Part shown: positions 41,183-48,878 of the stretch, in pieces
Layout of the letters: every line of letters starts with the position of its first letter
Position numbering within the stretch: the first letter of the stretch is position 1
Assembly: GCF_032598785.1 (NCBI RefSeq)
Contig: NZ_CP102984.1
Length of the DNA stretch: 64,000 nucleotides
Reading direction: 5' to 3' (one strand)
Source of the DNA: Terrisporobacter petrolearius
GTDB taxonomy: Bacteria > Bacillota > Clostridia > Peptostreptococcales > Peptostreptococcaceae
Program-made: the position numbers and the translations under genes
The notes under the pieces: model-generated
Told to the model about the DNA's origin: nothing
Databases searched by the model: none
What the model saw: the letters and a program-made list of their open reading frames with translations, nothing else

Positions 41183-41806
41183 ATGGCAAGATATACTGGT
41201 GCATCATGCAGACAATGCCGTAGAGAAGGAATGAAATTATTCCTTAAAGGTGATAGATGTTATACAGATAAATGTGCTATAGTTAAAAGAAACTATGCTC
41301 CAGGACAACATGGACAAGGGAGAAAAAAAGTTTCTAACTATGGTTTACAATTAAGAGAAAAACAAAAAGTTAAGAGAATATACGGAGTTTTAGAGACTCA
41401 ATTCAGAAACATGTACGAACGTGCTGAAAAAATGTCAGGTAAAACTGGTGAAAATTTATTAAGCTTATTAGAAAGAAGATTAGATAATGTCGTTTATAGA
41501 ATGGGATTAGCTAACTCTAGAAAAGAAGCTAGACAATTATTAACTCATGCACACTTTACTTTAAACGGTAAAAAAGTTGATATACCTTCAATCACTGTAA
41601 AAGTTGGAGATGTTATAGCAGTTAAAGAAACTTCTAAATCATCTGCTAAATTCAAAGGTATAGTAGAGGCAAACACAAAAGTAGCTCCAAGATGGATAGA
41701 TGCAAACATAGAAAATATGACTGCAACTGTAACTGCTCTTCCAAATAGAGAAGATATAGATCTTGAAATAGCTGAACACTTAATCATAGAGCTTTATTCT
41801 AAATAA
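41183..41806 (+). CDS. rpsD: Small ribosomal subunit protein uS4
   Basis: Assembly-initiating 30S protein; in several bacteria it represses the alpha operon. The 207 residues begin ARYTGASCRQCRREGMKLFL with a Cys-rich segment (CRQCRREG, then CYTDKCAI) able to bind zinc. The RNA-binding S4 domain has RLDNVVYRMGLANSRKEARQ and LLTHAHFTLNGKKVDIPSI. The ATG follows AGGAGGTGTAATT. Its presence here makes the operon autoregulatory in principle. Confidence 0.97.
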   Translation: MARYTGASCRQCRREGMKLFLKGDRCYTDKCAIVKRNYAPGQHGQGRKKVSNYGLQLREKQKVKRIYGVLETQFRNMYERAEKMSGKTGENLLSLLERRLDNVVYRMGLANSRKEARQLLTHAHFTLNGKKVDIPSITVKVGDVIAVKETSKSSAKFKGIVEANTKVAPRWIDANIENMTATVTALPNREDIDLEIAEHLIIELYSK

Positions 41807-41810
41807 TAAG

Positions 41811-41838
41811 CATCTTCTAAAGTTTTTCTTTAGAGGTG
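41811..41838 (+). other. Hairpin between rpsD and rpoA
   Basis: CATCTTCTAAAG (41811-41822) pairs with CTTTAGAGGTG (41828-41838) around a T5 loop, with one bulge and wobbles. TTTACCC follows, too short for a confident terminator. It may tune rpoA relative to the ribosomal genes. Confidence 0.4.
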
Positions 41839-41881
41839 TTTACCCTCAGTGGATTAATAAATTTGAAGGAGGGTTTTGTCC

Positions 41882-42829
41882 ATGATAGAAATAGAAAAAC
41901 CAAAAGTAGACATTGTAGAACTTGGTGAAGATTATAGATATGGAAAATTTGTCATTGAACCTTTAGAAAGAGGATATGGAACTACTATAGGGAATGGCCT
42001 AAGAAGAATATTATTATCTTCTTTACCTGGTGTAGCAGTGAATTCAATAAGAATAGATGGTGTTCTTCATGAATTCTCAACAGTGCCAGGAGTTAAAGAA
42101 GATGTTACTGAAATAATATTAACTTTAAAAGAGCTTTCTGCAACTATAGATGGTGAAGGAAGTAGAACTCTTAAAATTCAGGCTCAAGGACCTTGTACTG
42201 TAACAGGAGCAGACATAATCTGCCCGCCAGATGTAGAAATATTAAATAAAGACTTATTAATCGCTACTTTAGATGATCATGCTAAATTTAATATGGAAAT
42301 AAACATCGACAAAGGTAGAGGATATGTTCCAGCCGAGGAAAACAAAACTGAAAATATGCCTATAGGTGTTTTACCTGTAGACTCAATATACACTCCCGTA
42401 CAAAAAGTTAGCTACCATGTAGAAAACACAAGAGTTGGTCAAAAATCAGATTATGATAAATTAACACTTGAAGTATGGACTAATGGAAGCATTAATCCTC
42501 AAGAGGGTATATCTCTTGCAGCTAAAGTATTAGTTGAGCATTTAAATCTATTCATTGACTTAACTGAGCATGTAAGCAACGTTGAAATAATGGTAGAAAA
42601 AGAAGAAGATCAAAAAGAAAAAGTTCTTGAAATGACTATTGAAGAACTTGATTTATCAGTAAGATCTTACAACTGTTTAAAGAGAGCGGGAATTAATACA
42701 GTTGAAGAATTAGCTAATAAATCAGAAGATGATATGATGAAGGTTAGAAACCTTGGTAAAAAATCACTTGAAGAAGTTATTCAAAAACTTGAAGAATTAG
42801 GATTAGGACTTAAACCTAGCGAAGAATAA
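41882..42829 (+). CDS. rpoA: RNA polymerase alpha subunit
   Basis: Dimerises to start polymerase assembly and contacts promoters and regulators. The 315 residues begin IEIEKPKVDIVELGEDYRYG. The N-terminal domain shows EPLERGYGTTIGNGLRRILL. The C-terminal domain has LDLSVRSYNCLKRAGINTVE and VRNLGKKSLEEVIQKLEELG, the DNA-binding fold. The ATG at 41882 lies behind AAGGAGGGTTTTGTCC; the TTG at 41876 is within the spacing. Confidence 0.97.
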   Translation: MIEIEKPKVDIVELGEDYRYGKFVIEPLERGYGTTIGNGLRRILLSSLPGVAVNSIRIDGVLHEFSTVPGVKEDVTEIILTLKELSATIDGEGSRTLKIQAQGPCTVTGADIICPPDVEILNKDLLIATLDDHAKFNMEINIDKGRGYVPAEENKTENMPIGVLPVDSIYTPVQKVSYHVENTRVGQKSDYDKLTLEVWTNGSINPQEGISLAAKVLVEHLNLFIDLTEHVSNVEIMVEKEEDQKEKVLEMTIEELDLSVRSYNCLKRAGINTVEELANKSEDDMMKVRNLGKKSLEEVIQKLEELGLGLKPSEE

Positions 42830-42850
42830 GCGAGCAAAGGAGGGATTGGC

Positions 42851-43192
42851 GTGGCTAATTACCGTAAATTAGGACGTGTGACATCACACAGAAACCTTAT
42901 GTTAAGAAACTTAGTAACTGATTTACTAAGATGTGGTAGAATAGAAACTACAGTAACAAGAGCAAAAGAAACTCGTAGAATGGCTGAAAAGATGATAACT
43001 CTTGCTAAAAGAGGGGATCTTCATGCTAGAAGACAAGTTTTAGCTTATGTTATGGATGAAACAGTAGTTAACAACTTATTCACTGATATAGCTCCAAAAT
43101 ATGCTGAGAGAAATGGTGGATATACTAGAATAATAAAAAAAGGGCCAAGAAGAGGCGATGCAGCTGAAATGGCATTTATTGAATTAGTTTAG
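42851..43192 (+). CDS. rplQ: Large ribosomal subunit protein bL17
   Basis: 50S protein near the tunnel exit. The 113 residues begin ANYRKLGRVTSHRNLMLRNL and contain GRIETTVTRAKETRRMAEKM. They end GGYTRIIKKGPRRGDAAEMA plus FIELV. Translation begins at GTG behind AAAGGAGGGATTGGC. It is the last gene of the ribosomal block; a strong terminator follows. Confidence 0.96.
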   Translation: MANYRKLGRVTSHRNLMLRNLVTDLLRCGRIETTVTRAKETRRMAEKMITLAKRGDLHARRQVLAYVMDETVVNNLFTDIAPKYAERNGGYTRIIKKGPRRGDAAEMAFIELV

Positions 43193-43214
43193 TAAATAGT
43201 TGAAATATATGAAA

Positions 43215-43248
43215 AAAGATTAAGTTTGATGGGCTTAATCTTTTTTTT
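43215..43248 (+). terminator. Intrinsic terminator after rplQ
   Basis: AGATTAAG pairs with CTTAATCT, flanked by A-rich sequence and eight Ts. It ends the alpha operon and probably the whole ribosomal block. Confidence 0.88.
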
Positions 43249-43291
43249 ATGCAAATAATATTAATTAAAAAAGATTATATAATCAAAGGAA

Positions 43292-43320
43292 TTATTTTTT
43301 AATTAGAACTGTGATATAAT
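43292..43320 (+). promoter_or_regulatory. Promoter for ecfA1-ecfA2-ecfT-truA
   Basis: TATAAT at 43315-43320 has an upstream TGA (extended -10) and a poor TTATTT -35 at 17-bp spacing. It lies between the rplQ terminator and the ecfA1 ribosome site. Confidence 0.6.
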
Positions 43321-43368
43321 ATTAAGATACAAATTTTAAATTACTACTTTAAAGAAGGAGTAGAATAA

Positions 43369-44205
43369 ATGAATAATATTATAAACGTTAACAATATTTC
43401 ATATGAATATATAACTGAAGAATCTAGTTTTAAAGCTATAGATAATTTAAGTTTGAATGTTAAACAAGGTGAGTTCGTGGCAATCATTGGACATAATGGT
43501 TCGGGAAAATCAACTTTATCTAAAAACTTAAATGCTATTTTAATGCCAACAAAAGGCAATATCTTAATAGATGGAAATGATACAAAAGATGAAGAAAAAC
43601 TATGGGACATAAGACAGACTGCAGGTATGGTATTCCAAAATCCAGATAACCAAATAGTTGCAACTATTGTAGAAGAAGATGTAGCTTTTGGACCAGAAAA
43701 CTTAGGTATAGAACCTCCGATAATTAGAGAGAGGGTTAGAGAAGCTCTTGAAAGTGTAGGTATTACGGAATTAAAAGATAGACAGCCACATTTATTATCT
43801 GGGGGACAAAAGCAGAGAGTTGCTATAGCAGGTATAATTGCTATGAGACCTAAATGCATAATTTTTGATGAAGCTACAGCAATGCTTGATCCATCAGGTA
43901 GAAAAGAAGTTATGAATGTAATAAAAAAACTTAATAAAGAAGAAAACATTACAGTATTGCATATAACTCACTACATGGAAGAGGCTGTAGATGCTGATAG
44001 AGTTATAGTTATGGATAAAGGTCGAAAAGTATTAGAAGGAACACCAAAAGAAGTGTTTAGAAACATAGAAAAACTTAAGAAAATAGGTTTAGATGTTCCT
44101 TATATGACAGAACTAGCCACTTCTTTAAAAGATGAAGGAATAGATATTAGCGATGATGTATTAACAGTAGATGAGATGGTGGTGAAATTATGTCAATTAT
44201 TGTAA
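43369..44205 (+). CDS. ecfA1: ECF transporter ATPase EcfA1
   Basis: One of two ATPases that drive vitamin uptake through energy-coupling-factor transporters. The 278 residues have Walker A GHNGSGKST (41-49), the Q-loop MVFQNPDNQIVATIVEEDVA, signature LSGGQKQR, and Walker B CIIFDEATAMLDPSG. In ECF pairs the A1 subunit often has a weaker ATPase site. The ATG follows AAGGAGTAGAATAA. The gene overlaps ecfA2 by 16 bases and is followed by ecfT, so the energising module is complete; no S component is nearby. Confidence 0.94.
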   Translation: MNNIINVNNISYEYITEESSFKAIDNLSLNVKQGEFVAIIGHNGSGKSTLSKNLNAILMPTKGNILIDGNDTKDEEKLWDIRQTAGMVFQNPDNQIVATIVEEDVAFGPENLGIEPPIIRERVREALESVGITELKDRQPHLLSGGQKQRVAIAGIIAMRPKCIIFDEATAMLDPSGRKEVMNVIKKLNKEENITVLHITHYMEEAVDADRVIVMDKGRKVLEGTPKEVFRNIEKLKKIGLDVPYMTELATSLKDEGIDISDDVLTVDEMVVKLCQLL

Positions 44206-45056
44206 AAAACTTAACTTATATATATGATGAGGGTATGCCTTTTGCTAGTAAAGCAATAGATGATATATCATTTGAAATAAAAGATAGAGATTTTGTAGGT
44301 TTAATTGGTCATACAGGATCAGGAAAGTCTACACTTATACAGCACTTAAATGGTCTTATTAAACCATCATCAGGAGAAATTTATATAAAGGATTTTAATA
44401 TAACTGGTGAAAATCAAAATCTAACTGAAATTAGAAAAAGAGTAGGTATAGTATTTCAATATCCTGAGTATCAACTTTTTGAAGAAACAGTTGAAAAAGA
44501 TATAGCTTTTGGCCCTTCTAATTTGAATTTAAGCCAAGAAGAAATATCTATCAGGGTAAAAGAGTCTATGAGGGCTGTAGGACTTGATTATAATGAATAT
44601 AAAGATAAATCACCTTTTGATTTATCCGGTGGTCAAAAACGTAGAGTGGCAATTGCTGGAGTTATAGCCATGAATCCAGAATTATTAATACTAGATGAGC
44701 CTACTGCTGGACTAGATCCAGGAGGAAGAGATGAAATTTTTGCTTTAATAAAAAGGTTGCATGAAGAAAGTGATATGACTATAATACTATCTTCTCATAG
44801 TATGGATGATATGGCTAAGATAGCTAAGACTATAATAGTTATGAATCATGGTAAAATTGAATTTATGGGAACGCCTAAACAAATATTTAATAATCATGCA
44901 TCAAGACTTAAAAAAATAGGATTAGATGTGCCTCAAGTTTTAGAATTGGCTATAAAATTAAAAGATAAAGGTTTTGATATAAAAACTGATGTCTTAACAA
45001 TAGAGGAAATAAAAGAAGAAATACTAAACTTCATGAAAGGAAGAAAGAAATGTTAA
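44190..45056 (+). CDS. ecfA2: ECF transporter ATPase EcfA2
   Basis: Second ATPase of the ECF module, 288 residues. Walker A reads GHTGSGKST, the Q-loop has VFQYPEYQLFEETVEKDIAF, the signature is LSGGQKRR, and Walker B is LLILDEPTAGLDPGG with the catalytic Glu. Translation overlaps ecfA1 by 16 bases with GGTGGTGAA as ribosome site in the end of ecfA1, and overlaps ecfT by 7 bases, pointing to tight coupling and fixed subunit ratios. Confidence 0.94.
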   Translation: MSIIVKNLTYIYDEGMPFASKAIDDISFEIKDRDFVGLIGHTGSGKSTLIQHLNGLIKPSSGEIYIKDFNITGENQNLTEIRKRVGIVFQYPEYQLFEETVEKDIAFGPSNLNLSQEEISIRVKESMRAVGLDYNEYKDKSPFDLSGGQKRRVAIAGVIAMNPELLILDEPTAGLDPGGRDEIFALIKRLHEESDMTIILSSHSMDDMAKIAKTIIVMNHGKIEFMGTPKQIFNNHASRLKKIGLDVPQVLELAIKLKDKGFDIKTDVLTIEEIKEEILNFMKGRKKC

Positions 45057-45847
45057 AAGATATAACAATAGGTCAATATTATCCTGCAAATTCTTGTATT
45101 CATAAGTTAGATTCAACAACAAAGCTTGTTGCAACAATAGTATTCATGATATCTTTATTTGTAGTAAATAAATTTTGGCCATATTTACTAGTGACTGCAG
45201 CGTTAGTTGCAGTAATAAAAATGTCTCAAATACCTTTTAAATATATTATAAAAGGTATAAAACCACTTAGATGGATAATTCTATTTACATTTGTTATAAA
45301 TATATTCTTTTTACCTGGTGAGGTAATTTGGAAGTTTGGTTTCTTAACTCTAACTAAAGAGGGAATAAGACAGGCTATTTTTATGTCTATAAGATTAGTT
45401 TTTTTAGTTGTTGGAACATCATTACTTACTTTAACAACTTCTCCCATACAACTTACAGATGGTATAGAAAGAATGTTAAACCCTTTAAAGAAAATAGGAA
45501 TGCCTGTTCATGAGCTAGCCATGATGATGACAATAGCTCTTAGATTTATACCTACATTATTAGATGAAACTGATAAAATTATGAAAGCACAAATGTCTAG
45601 AGGTGCTGATTTTGAAAGTAGCAATATAATAAATAGAGCTAAAAACTTAGTACCATTATTAGTACCGTTATTTGTTAGCGCCTTTAGAAGGGCTGATGAA
45701 TTAGCAATGGCAATGGAGGCTAGGTGTTATAGAGGTGGATATAATAGAACTAAGATGAAAGAAGCTAAAATTACAAAGGCTGATTATATAGCGTACGTTT
45801 TACAAGTTGTATTTTTGGCAATCATAATAGTAACTAAATTCATATAA
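45050..45847 (+). CDS. ecfT: ECF transporter transmembrane subunit EcfT
   Basis: Membrane scaffold linking the two ATPases to exchangeable substrate-binding S subunits. The 265 residues contain several hydrophobic helices (TKLVATIVFMISLFVV, WIILFTFVINIFFL, AFIMSIRLVFLVVG-like segment). The two coupling motifs are MSRGADFESSN and EARCYRGGYNR, the Ala-Arg-Gly type helices that sit on the ATPases. The start overlaps ecfA2, with GAAAGGAAGAAAG before it. truA follows 12 bp after its stop. Confidence 0.92.
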   Translation: MLKDITIGQYYPANSCIHKLDSTTKLVATIVFMISLFVVNKFWPYLLVTAALVAVIKMSQIPFKYIIKGIKPLRWIILFTFVINIFFLPGEVIWKFGFLTLTKEGIRQAIFMSIRLVFLVVGTSLLTLTTSPIQLTDGIERMLNPLKKIGMPVHELAMMMTIALRFIPTLLDETDKIMKAQMSRGADFESSNIINRAKNLVPLLVPLFVSAFRRADELAMAMEARCYRGGYNRTKMKEAKITKADYIAYVLQVVFLAIIIVTKFI

Positions 45848-45859
45848 ATGAGGAAGTAA

Positions 45860-46591
45860 ATGAGAAATTTAAAACTTACTATACAATATGATGGCACAAA
45901 ATATTGTGGTTGGCAAAAACAGCCTAACTCTTCTGGTATACAGGGTACAATAGAATATGCCATATATGAAATAACAAAAGAAAAAGTAAATATAATAGGA
46001 TCTGGAAGAACAGATGCAGGTGTTCATGCTTTAGGCCAAGTTGCTAACTTTAAGACAAACTCAAATATACCCGCAGCTAGAATTCCTGATGCCTTAAATG
46101 CAAAGTTGCCAAAGGATATATCTATAATTGACTGCCAAGAAGTATCTGATGATTTTCATTCTAGATACAGTGCAACAGGGAAAATATATAGATATTTAAT
46201 ATATAATAAGCCTTATAGAAGCCCATTATACAAGGATATATCATATCATGTTAGATATGACCTTGATATAGAAAAAATGCGCATAGAAGCTCAATCACTA
46301 CTTGGAACACATGAATTTAAAGGATTTATGAGCTCTGGATCATCAGTAAAAGATACAGTTAGAACTATTCACAATATTTCAATTGAGGAAAGTGGAGACT
46401 TAATTGTTCTGGAAGTGGAAGGAAATGGATTCTTATACAATATGGTGAGAATCATAGTAGGAACATTGGTGGATGTAGGCAGAGGAAGAATAGATAAACC
46501 GCTGGAAGAAATAATTGCTTCGCAAGATAGGGGAGAAGCAGGTCATACCGCGCCTGCACACGGATTATTTCTTAAAAAAGTTCATTATTAA
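45860..46591 (+). CDS. truA: tRNA pseudouridine(38-40) synthase TruA
   Basis: Isomerises uridines 38, 39 and 40 in tRNA anticodon arms. The 243 residues start RNLKLTIQYDGTKYCGWQKQ. The catalytic Asp lies in GSGRTDAGVHALGQVANF. YNKPYRSPLYKDISYHV and the C-terminal NGFLYNMVRIIVGTLVDVGRG support TruA rather than TruB. The ATG follows ATGAGGAAGTAA. It is the last gene of the ECF transcription unit, an association also seen in Bacillus. Confidence 0.96.
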   Translation: MRNLKLTIQYDGTKYCGWQKQPNSSGIQGTIEYAIYEITKEKVNIIGSGRTDAGVHALGQVANFKTNSNIPAARIPDALNAKLPKDISIIDCQEVSDDFHSRYSATGKIYRYLIYNKPYRSPLYKDISYHVRYDLDIEKMRIEAQSLLGTHEFKGFMSSGSSVKDTVRTIHNISIEESGDLIVLEVEGNGFLYNMVRIIVGTLVDVGRGRIDKPLEEIIASQDRGEAGHTAPAHGLFLKKVHY

Positions 46592-46593
46592 AC

Positions 46594-46622
46594 TTGACAC
46601 ACCAGGGTCATTGTATTAAAAT
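46594..46622 (+). promoter_or_regulatory. Promoter for rplM-rpsI
   Basis: TTGACA (46594-46599), 17 bp, TAAAAT (46617-46622), directly after the truA stop. Confidence 0.82.
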
Positions 46623-46629
46623 GAATAAG

Positions 46630-46675
46630 AGTGTGCTAGTAAGTCCACATTGCCCCGGACTTTATATATACGGTA
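46630..46675 (+). promoter_or_regulatory. Probable ribosomal L13 leader
   Basis: AAGTCC (46641-46646) pairs with GGACTT (46657-46662) around a CACATTGCCC loop. GTGTGCTAG and TACGGTAGA flank it. The short, conserved-looking structure lies at the very start of the rplM transcript, where the Firmicutes L13 leader occurs. Assignment is from position and memory of that family. Confidence 0.5.
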
Positions 46676-46709
46676 GATAAAAAATTTAAAAAATTAAGGA
46701 GGGACAACC

Positions 46710-47138
46710 ATGAAAAGTTATATAGCTAAACCAGCTGACGTACAAAGAAACTGGTACGTAGTTGATGCTGAAGGAAAAACATTAGGTCGTCTTGCTACAG
46801 AAATAGCAACTATATTAAGAGGAAAACATAAACCAACATTTACACCACACGTAGACGGTGGAGATTTTGTTGTTGTTGTAAACGCAGCAAAAGTAGTTTT
46901 AACAGGAAAGAAATTAGATCAAAAATTATATAGATACCACACTGGTTATGTAGGTGGATTAAAAGAAATAACTTACAGAGAAATGATGGAAAAGAAACCA
47001 GAAGAAGTAGTAGCACATGCTGTTAGCGGAATGTTACCAAAAAATAAATTAAGAAGCAGAATGATGACTAGATTAAGAGTATTTGCAGGTGCTGAACATA
47101 CACATGCAGCTCAAAACCCAGTTGAATTAAACGTATAG
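46710..47138 (+). CDS. rplM: Large ribosomal subunit protein uL13
   Basis: Early 50S assembly protein. The 142 residues contain WYVVDAEGKTLGRLATEIAT, ILRGKHKPTFTPHVDGGDFV and AVSGMLPKNKLRSRMMTRLR with YAGAEHTH-like FAGAEHTHAAQNP at the end. The ATG follows AAGGAGGGACAACC. rpsI follows after 27 bp, the universal pairing. Confidence 0.97.
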   Translation: MKSYIAKPADVQRNWYVVDAEGKTLGRLATEIATILRGKHKPTFTPHVDGGDFVVVVNAAKVVLTGKKLDQKLYRYHTGYVGGLKEITYREMMEKKPEEVVAHAVSGMLPKNKLRSRMMTRLRVFAGAEHTHAAQNPVELNV

Positions 47139-47165
47139 AATTAATAGGTGAAAGGAGGAGTTATC

Positions 47166-47558
47166 ATGGAAAAAGTTCAATTCTACGGAACAGGAAGAAG
47201 AAAAAGCTCTGTAGCTAGAGTTAGATTAGTTGCAGGTGAAGGAAATATAGTAGTTAATGGAAGAGATGTTAATGAATACTTTAACTACGAAACATTAATA
47301 AGAGATGTTAAACAACCATTAGTTTTAACTAATAATGAAAATAAATACGATGTAATAGTAAAGGTTGAAGGTGGAGGATTCACTGGACAAGCTGGAGCTA
47401 TAAGACACGGTATATCAAGAGCTTTATTAAAAGCTGATGCTGAGTTAAGAGGAGACTTAAAGAAAGAAGGATTCTTAACAAGAGATGCAAGAATGAAAGA
47501 AAGAAAGAAATATGGTTTAAAAGCTGCAAGAAGAGCGCCTCAGTTCTCAAAAAGATAG
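47166..47558 (+). CDS. rpsI: Small ribosomal subunit protein uS9
   Basis: 30S head protein whose C-terminal Arg tail touches P-site tRNA. The 130 residues contain FYGTGRRKSSVARVRLVAGE, GGGFTGQAGAIRHGISRALL, and end with KKYGLKAARRAPQFSKR. The ATG at 47166 is behind AAAGGAGGAG; a longer in-frame start inside the spacer would precede the ribosome site. It ends the ribosomal genes of this window. Confidence 0.96.
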   Translation: MEKVQFYGTGRRKSSVARVRLVAGEGNIVVNGRDVNEYFNYETLIRDVKQPLVLTNNENKYDVIVKVEGGGFTGQAGAIRHGISRALLKADAELRGDLKKEGFLTRDARMKERKKYGLKAARRAPQFSKR

Positions 47559-47599
47559 TTTTTATTCAATATTGGAAATTTTTCAAATTGTATATACAG

Positions 47600-47638
47600 G
47601 ATGTATTTCAACAATGTTGTTGGAATACATCTTTTTTA
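47600..47638 (+). terminator. Intrinsic terminator after rpsI
   Basis: GATGTATTTCAACA (47600-47613) pairs with TGTTGGAATACATC (47618-47631), one pair a wobble, then six Ts. This is one of the strongest terminators in the window. Confidence 0.9.
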
Positions 47639-47772
47639 TTATAAATTTTAACTAGCAATTTCTCATAAAATAAAGAAAATTTATTGAAAAGTAAAAATTC
47701 ATTTAAATATATCTTAAATTAATACACAATATAAAACTGTAATGGGGAATTGTAAAATTTAAGCGTATAAAA

Positions 47773-47802
47773 AGAATGGCTAACAACTAATAGTTGTTAG
47801 CC
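47773..47802 (-). terminator. Intrinsic terminator for rubrerythrin (minus strand)
   Basis: GGCTAACAACTA (47778-47789) and TAGTTGTTAGCC (47791-47802) form a perfect 12-bp palindrome with a single-base spacer. Read on the minus strand, ATTCTTTTTAT follows, giving the U-run. It stops transcription from rbr toward the convergent rpsI. Confidence 0.75.
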
Positions 47803-47851
47803 TAACTTAATATTGGGTTTTGGGATTATTTATTTGAGATTAATTACTCGC

Positions 47852-48391
47852 TTATTTATAGTTTTCTGCCCTAACTTGGAAGTATGACTGTGGATGATTA
47901 CAAACAGGACATAATTCAGGTGCAACGTTGCCTTTATGTATGTGACCGCAATTTTGGCAATGCCAGTAAACTTCACTGTCTTTTTTAAATATAGTTCCAT
48001 TTTCTAGACTTTCAAGAAGTTTACGATATCTTTCCTCGTGTTCTTTTTCAATGTTTCCAACAGATTCAAATAAATATGCTATCTTATCGAATCCTTCTTC
48101 TTTAGCTTCTTTCGCAAAAGTCACATACATATCAGTCCATTCGTAGTTTTCTCCTGAAGCAGCATCTTTTAAATTTTCTGGAGTTGATGGAATGCCATCA
48201 TGTAAAAGTTTGAACCAGATTTTAGCATGTTCTTTTTCATTATTTGCAGTTTCTTCGAAGATATCAGCTATTTGATTATATCCTTCTTTCTTTGCTTTAG
48301 AAGCATAATAAGTGTACTTAGTCCTTGCTTGGGCTTCTCCTGCAAAAGCAGATAGTAAATTTTTTTCGGTTTTACTTCCCTTTAATTCCAT
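47852..48391 (-). CDS. rbr: Rubrerythrin
   Basis: Non-haem iron peroxidase that reduces hydrogen peroxide in anaerobes. The 179 residues have the diiron ferritin-like domain with AFAGEAQARTKYTYYAS, FEETANNEKEHAKIW and FESVGNIEKEHEERY (ExxH ligands). A C-terminal rubredoxin domain, CQNCGHIHKG and CPVCNHPQ, follows. The ATG follows AAAGGAGGAAATAATT. It is the only minus-strand gene here and has its own promoter and terminator, so it is an independent oxidative-stress unit inserted beside the ribosomal genes. Confidence 0.96.
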   Translation of the reverse strand: MELKGSKTEKNLLSAFAGEAQARTKYTYYASKAKKEGYNQIADIFEETANNEKEHAKIWFKLLHDGIPSTPENLKDAASGENYEWTDMYVTFAKEAKEEGFDKIAYLFESVGNIEKEHEERYRKLLESLENGTIFKKDSEVYWHCQNCGHIHKGNVAPELCPVCNHPQSYFQVRAENYK

Positions 48392-48459
48392 AATTATTTC
48401 CTCCTTTGATTTAGCAAATTCAATCTATATAATCAGTATTTGTTTTTGTTTATACTACA

Positions 48460-48486
48460 TTTATACCATAAAATGGAAATTCAAAA
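48460..48486 (-). promoter_or_regulatory. Possible rubrerythrin promoter
   Basis: On the minus strand TGGTATAAA forms an extended -10 (TATAAA = 48460-48465 on plus). A TTTTGA -35 lies at 48481-48486 with a short 15-bp spacer. No clear PerR-type operator was recognised. Confidence 0.4.
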
Positions 48487-48540
48487 CATGGAAATGTATT
48501 TTTTCTAAAAATTTTATTTCTAAGTAAAATAAAAATATAA

Positions 48541-48569
48541 TTGACAAATTAAGCGTATTAAATTATGAT
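48541..48569 (+). promoter_or_regulatory. Promoter for the riboflavin operon
   Basis: TTGACA (48541-48546), 17 bp, TATGAT (48564-48569). Transcription would start about ten bases before the FMN aptamer. It is divergent from the rbr promoter. Confidence 0.82.
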
Positions 48570-48586
48570 TATCTTAATTGAATAAA

Positions 48587-48694
48587 ATCTTCAGGGCAGG
48601 GTGAAATTCCCTACCGGTGGTTATAGCCCACGAGCCATTATGGCATGATTCGGTGTGATTCCGAAGCCGACAGTAAAGTCTGGATGAAAGAAGA
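48587..48694 (+). promoter_or_regulatory. FMN riboswitch aptamer (RFN element)
   Basis: Canonical RFN segments occur in order: ATCTTCAGGGCAGGGTG, AATTCCCTACCGGTGG, AGCCCACGAGCC, GGTGTGATTCCGAAGCCGAC and AGTCTGGATG, ending with GAAGAAGAT. The first ATCTTC pairs with the final GAAGAT to close P1. It precedes ribD by about 185 bases and switches the operon off when FMN is high. Confidence 0.97.
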
Positions 48695-48739
48695 TGAAAT
48701 AATTAATCTGATTTAATTTTTATTAATTAGAATTGTATG

Positions 48740-48772
48740 CTCTGGAATGAATTTATCATTTCAGAGTTTTTT
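48740..48772 (+). terminator. Expression-platform terminator of the FMN riboswitch
   Basis: CTCTGGAATGA (48740-48750) pairs with TCATTTCAGAG (48756-48766), one wobble, then six Ts. It is the natural FMN-dependent terminator. Confidence 0.85.
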
Positions 48773-48821
48773 GATTTAAAATAAAATATATAATTAGATT
48801 AATTAATTTATATAAATTCTG

Positions 48822-48849
48822 CCTTGAACTTATTGTTCAAGGTTTTTTT
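48822..48849 (+). terminator. Second terminator between FMN riboswitch and ribD
   Basis: CCTTGAAC (48822-48829) pairs perfectly with GTTCAAGG (48835-48842) around a five-base loop, then seven Ts. A second terminator in tandem is unusual; see findings. Confidence 0.75.
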
Positions 48850-48878
48850 ATTTTTAAGAATTTTATCGGAGGTGAAAT

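Noticed and set aside
43344..43949. 201-codon minus-strand ORF opposite ecfA1
   Set aside because: It is antisense to a complete ABC ATPase with intact Walker motifs; its length reflects codon bias in the real gene.
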